From positions 1 to 6,702 of the forward strand of contig JAGVNS010000012.1 in the NCBI GenBank assembly GCA_020053155.1: a DNA stretch of 6,702 nucleotides, given 5' to 3'. Positions 6,374-6,702 of this stretch are shown here, in pieces. Numbering within the stretch: position 1 is the stretch's first letter; each line of letters begins with the position of its first letter. Position numbers and translations under genes: made by a program. The DNA comes from Nitrososphaerota archaeon (GTDB lineage: Archaea > Iainarchaeota > Iainarchaeia > Iainarchaeales > VGJJ01). The notes under the pieces are model-generated. The model searched no databases and was not told the origin of the DNA. It saw only the letters and a program-made list of their open reading frames with translations.

Positions 6374-6702
6374 ATGGCCGAACGTTCCAGCAACCCTTTT
6401 TTCCGTCGAATTCTAGATGCGTTTGAACGCCAGTTCGCGTATCTGGGGATACGCATCTCGTCGCGAAAGTTCGTCATCAACATCATTCTCTTGGCTCTCG
6501 TCTTGGGTTTTGTTTCTACCGTATTCACTAGTTTTGTCCTGCAGTGGTCGTACCCCCTTGTCGTCCTGGGTTTTGGGGGAACTTTCATTTTAGTCATGGG
6601 GGGAATATATCTTTTTTTGGATTTGCAGGCAGAGGGGAGGGGAAAACAGGTCGAACGGATTTTGCCGGACGCGCTGCAGCTTATCGCCAGCAACATCAAA
6701 GC
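6374..6702 (+). CDS. Second type II secretion F family platform protein, N-terminal part (cut by window edge)
   Basis: An ATG at 6374, 3 bases after the previous stop, opens a frame that stays open to the right edge: 109 complete codons plus two bases. The protein begins MAERSSNPFFRRILDAFERQ, a basic helical stretch. Two hydrophobic segments follow (about residues 34-57 and 61-83), then QVERILPDALQLIASNIK (92-109), the conserved start of the cytoplasmic T2SSF domain; LPDALQLIA is a strong family signature. It would pair with the preceding platform protein to form the membrane platform of the filament machine. The two are not near-identical copies, so they are probably separate subunits rather than a recent duplication. 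A G-rich stretch at 6360-6365 may serve as its ribosome site. The missing part should hold the rest of the cytoplasmic domain and two more membrane helices. Confidence 0.9.
   Translation, partial: MAERSSNPFFRRILDAFERQFAYLGIRISSRKFVINIILLALVLGFVSTVFTSFVLQWSYPLVVLGFGGTFILVMGGIYLFLDLQAEGRGKQVERILPDALQLIASNIK

Overview
The window reads as a stretch of an archaeal genome. The evidence is a VirB11/TadA/GspE-type secretion ATPase of the archaeal form, two adjacent FlaJ/TadB/TadC-like platform proteins, short Shine-Dalgarno motifs of the GGTG/AGGT kind, and a surface protein with an eight-cysteine C-x-DGT-x-x-GEC motif that I associate with DPANN archaea (Diapherotrites, Micrarchaeota, Woesearchaeota and relatives). 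That lineage is an inference; the window holds no marker gene that would fix it. All genes lie on the plus strand and are packed like one operon. The largest gap between genes is 31 bases, two junctions are 4-base start/stop overlaps, and no stretch over 300 bases lacks a gene.

Bases 1-2854 encode three consecutive surface-type proteins. The first is cut by the left edge. The second and third each start with a single hydrophobic helix followed by a beta-rich outer part. All three carry an even number of cysteines (6 visible, 8 and 10), as expected for disulfide-bonded domains outside the membrane. The third adds the Cys-rich module and a C-terminal fibronectin type III domain. They are best read as candidate minor pilins, pseudopilins or filament-associated surface proteins.

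Bases 2886-3404 encode a 172-residue protein with a proline-rich, disordered-looking first half and a C-terminal winged-helix domain. Its stop overlaps the start of the ATPase gene. Bases 3401-5449 encode the motor ATPase. Its conserved Asp box (TIED/TREL) is split by a 183-residue mini-intein (bases 4235-4783) with no homing endonuclease. Bases 5477-6370 encode one GspF/TadB/TadC-family membrane platform protein, and base 6374 starts a second one that runs off the right edge.

Together the genes form a type IV filament (Tad/Epd-like pilus) assembly cluster: surface subunits, an uncharacterised winged-helix partner, one motor and two platform proteins. The points of most interest are the intein in the catalytic Asp box, with the precursor's only two cysteines placed beside its C-terminal splice junction; a G6-C7-G6 arrangement around the winged-helix start codon that could form alternative hairpins; and the winged-helix protein itself. 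No major pilin, prepilin peptidase, RNA gene, CRISPR array or insertion sequence is visible.
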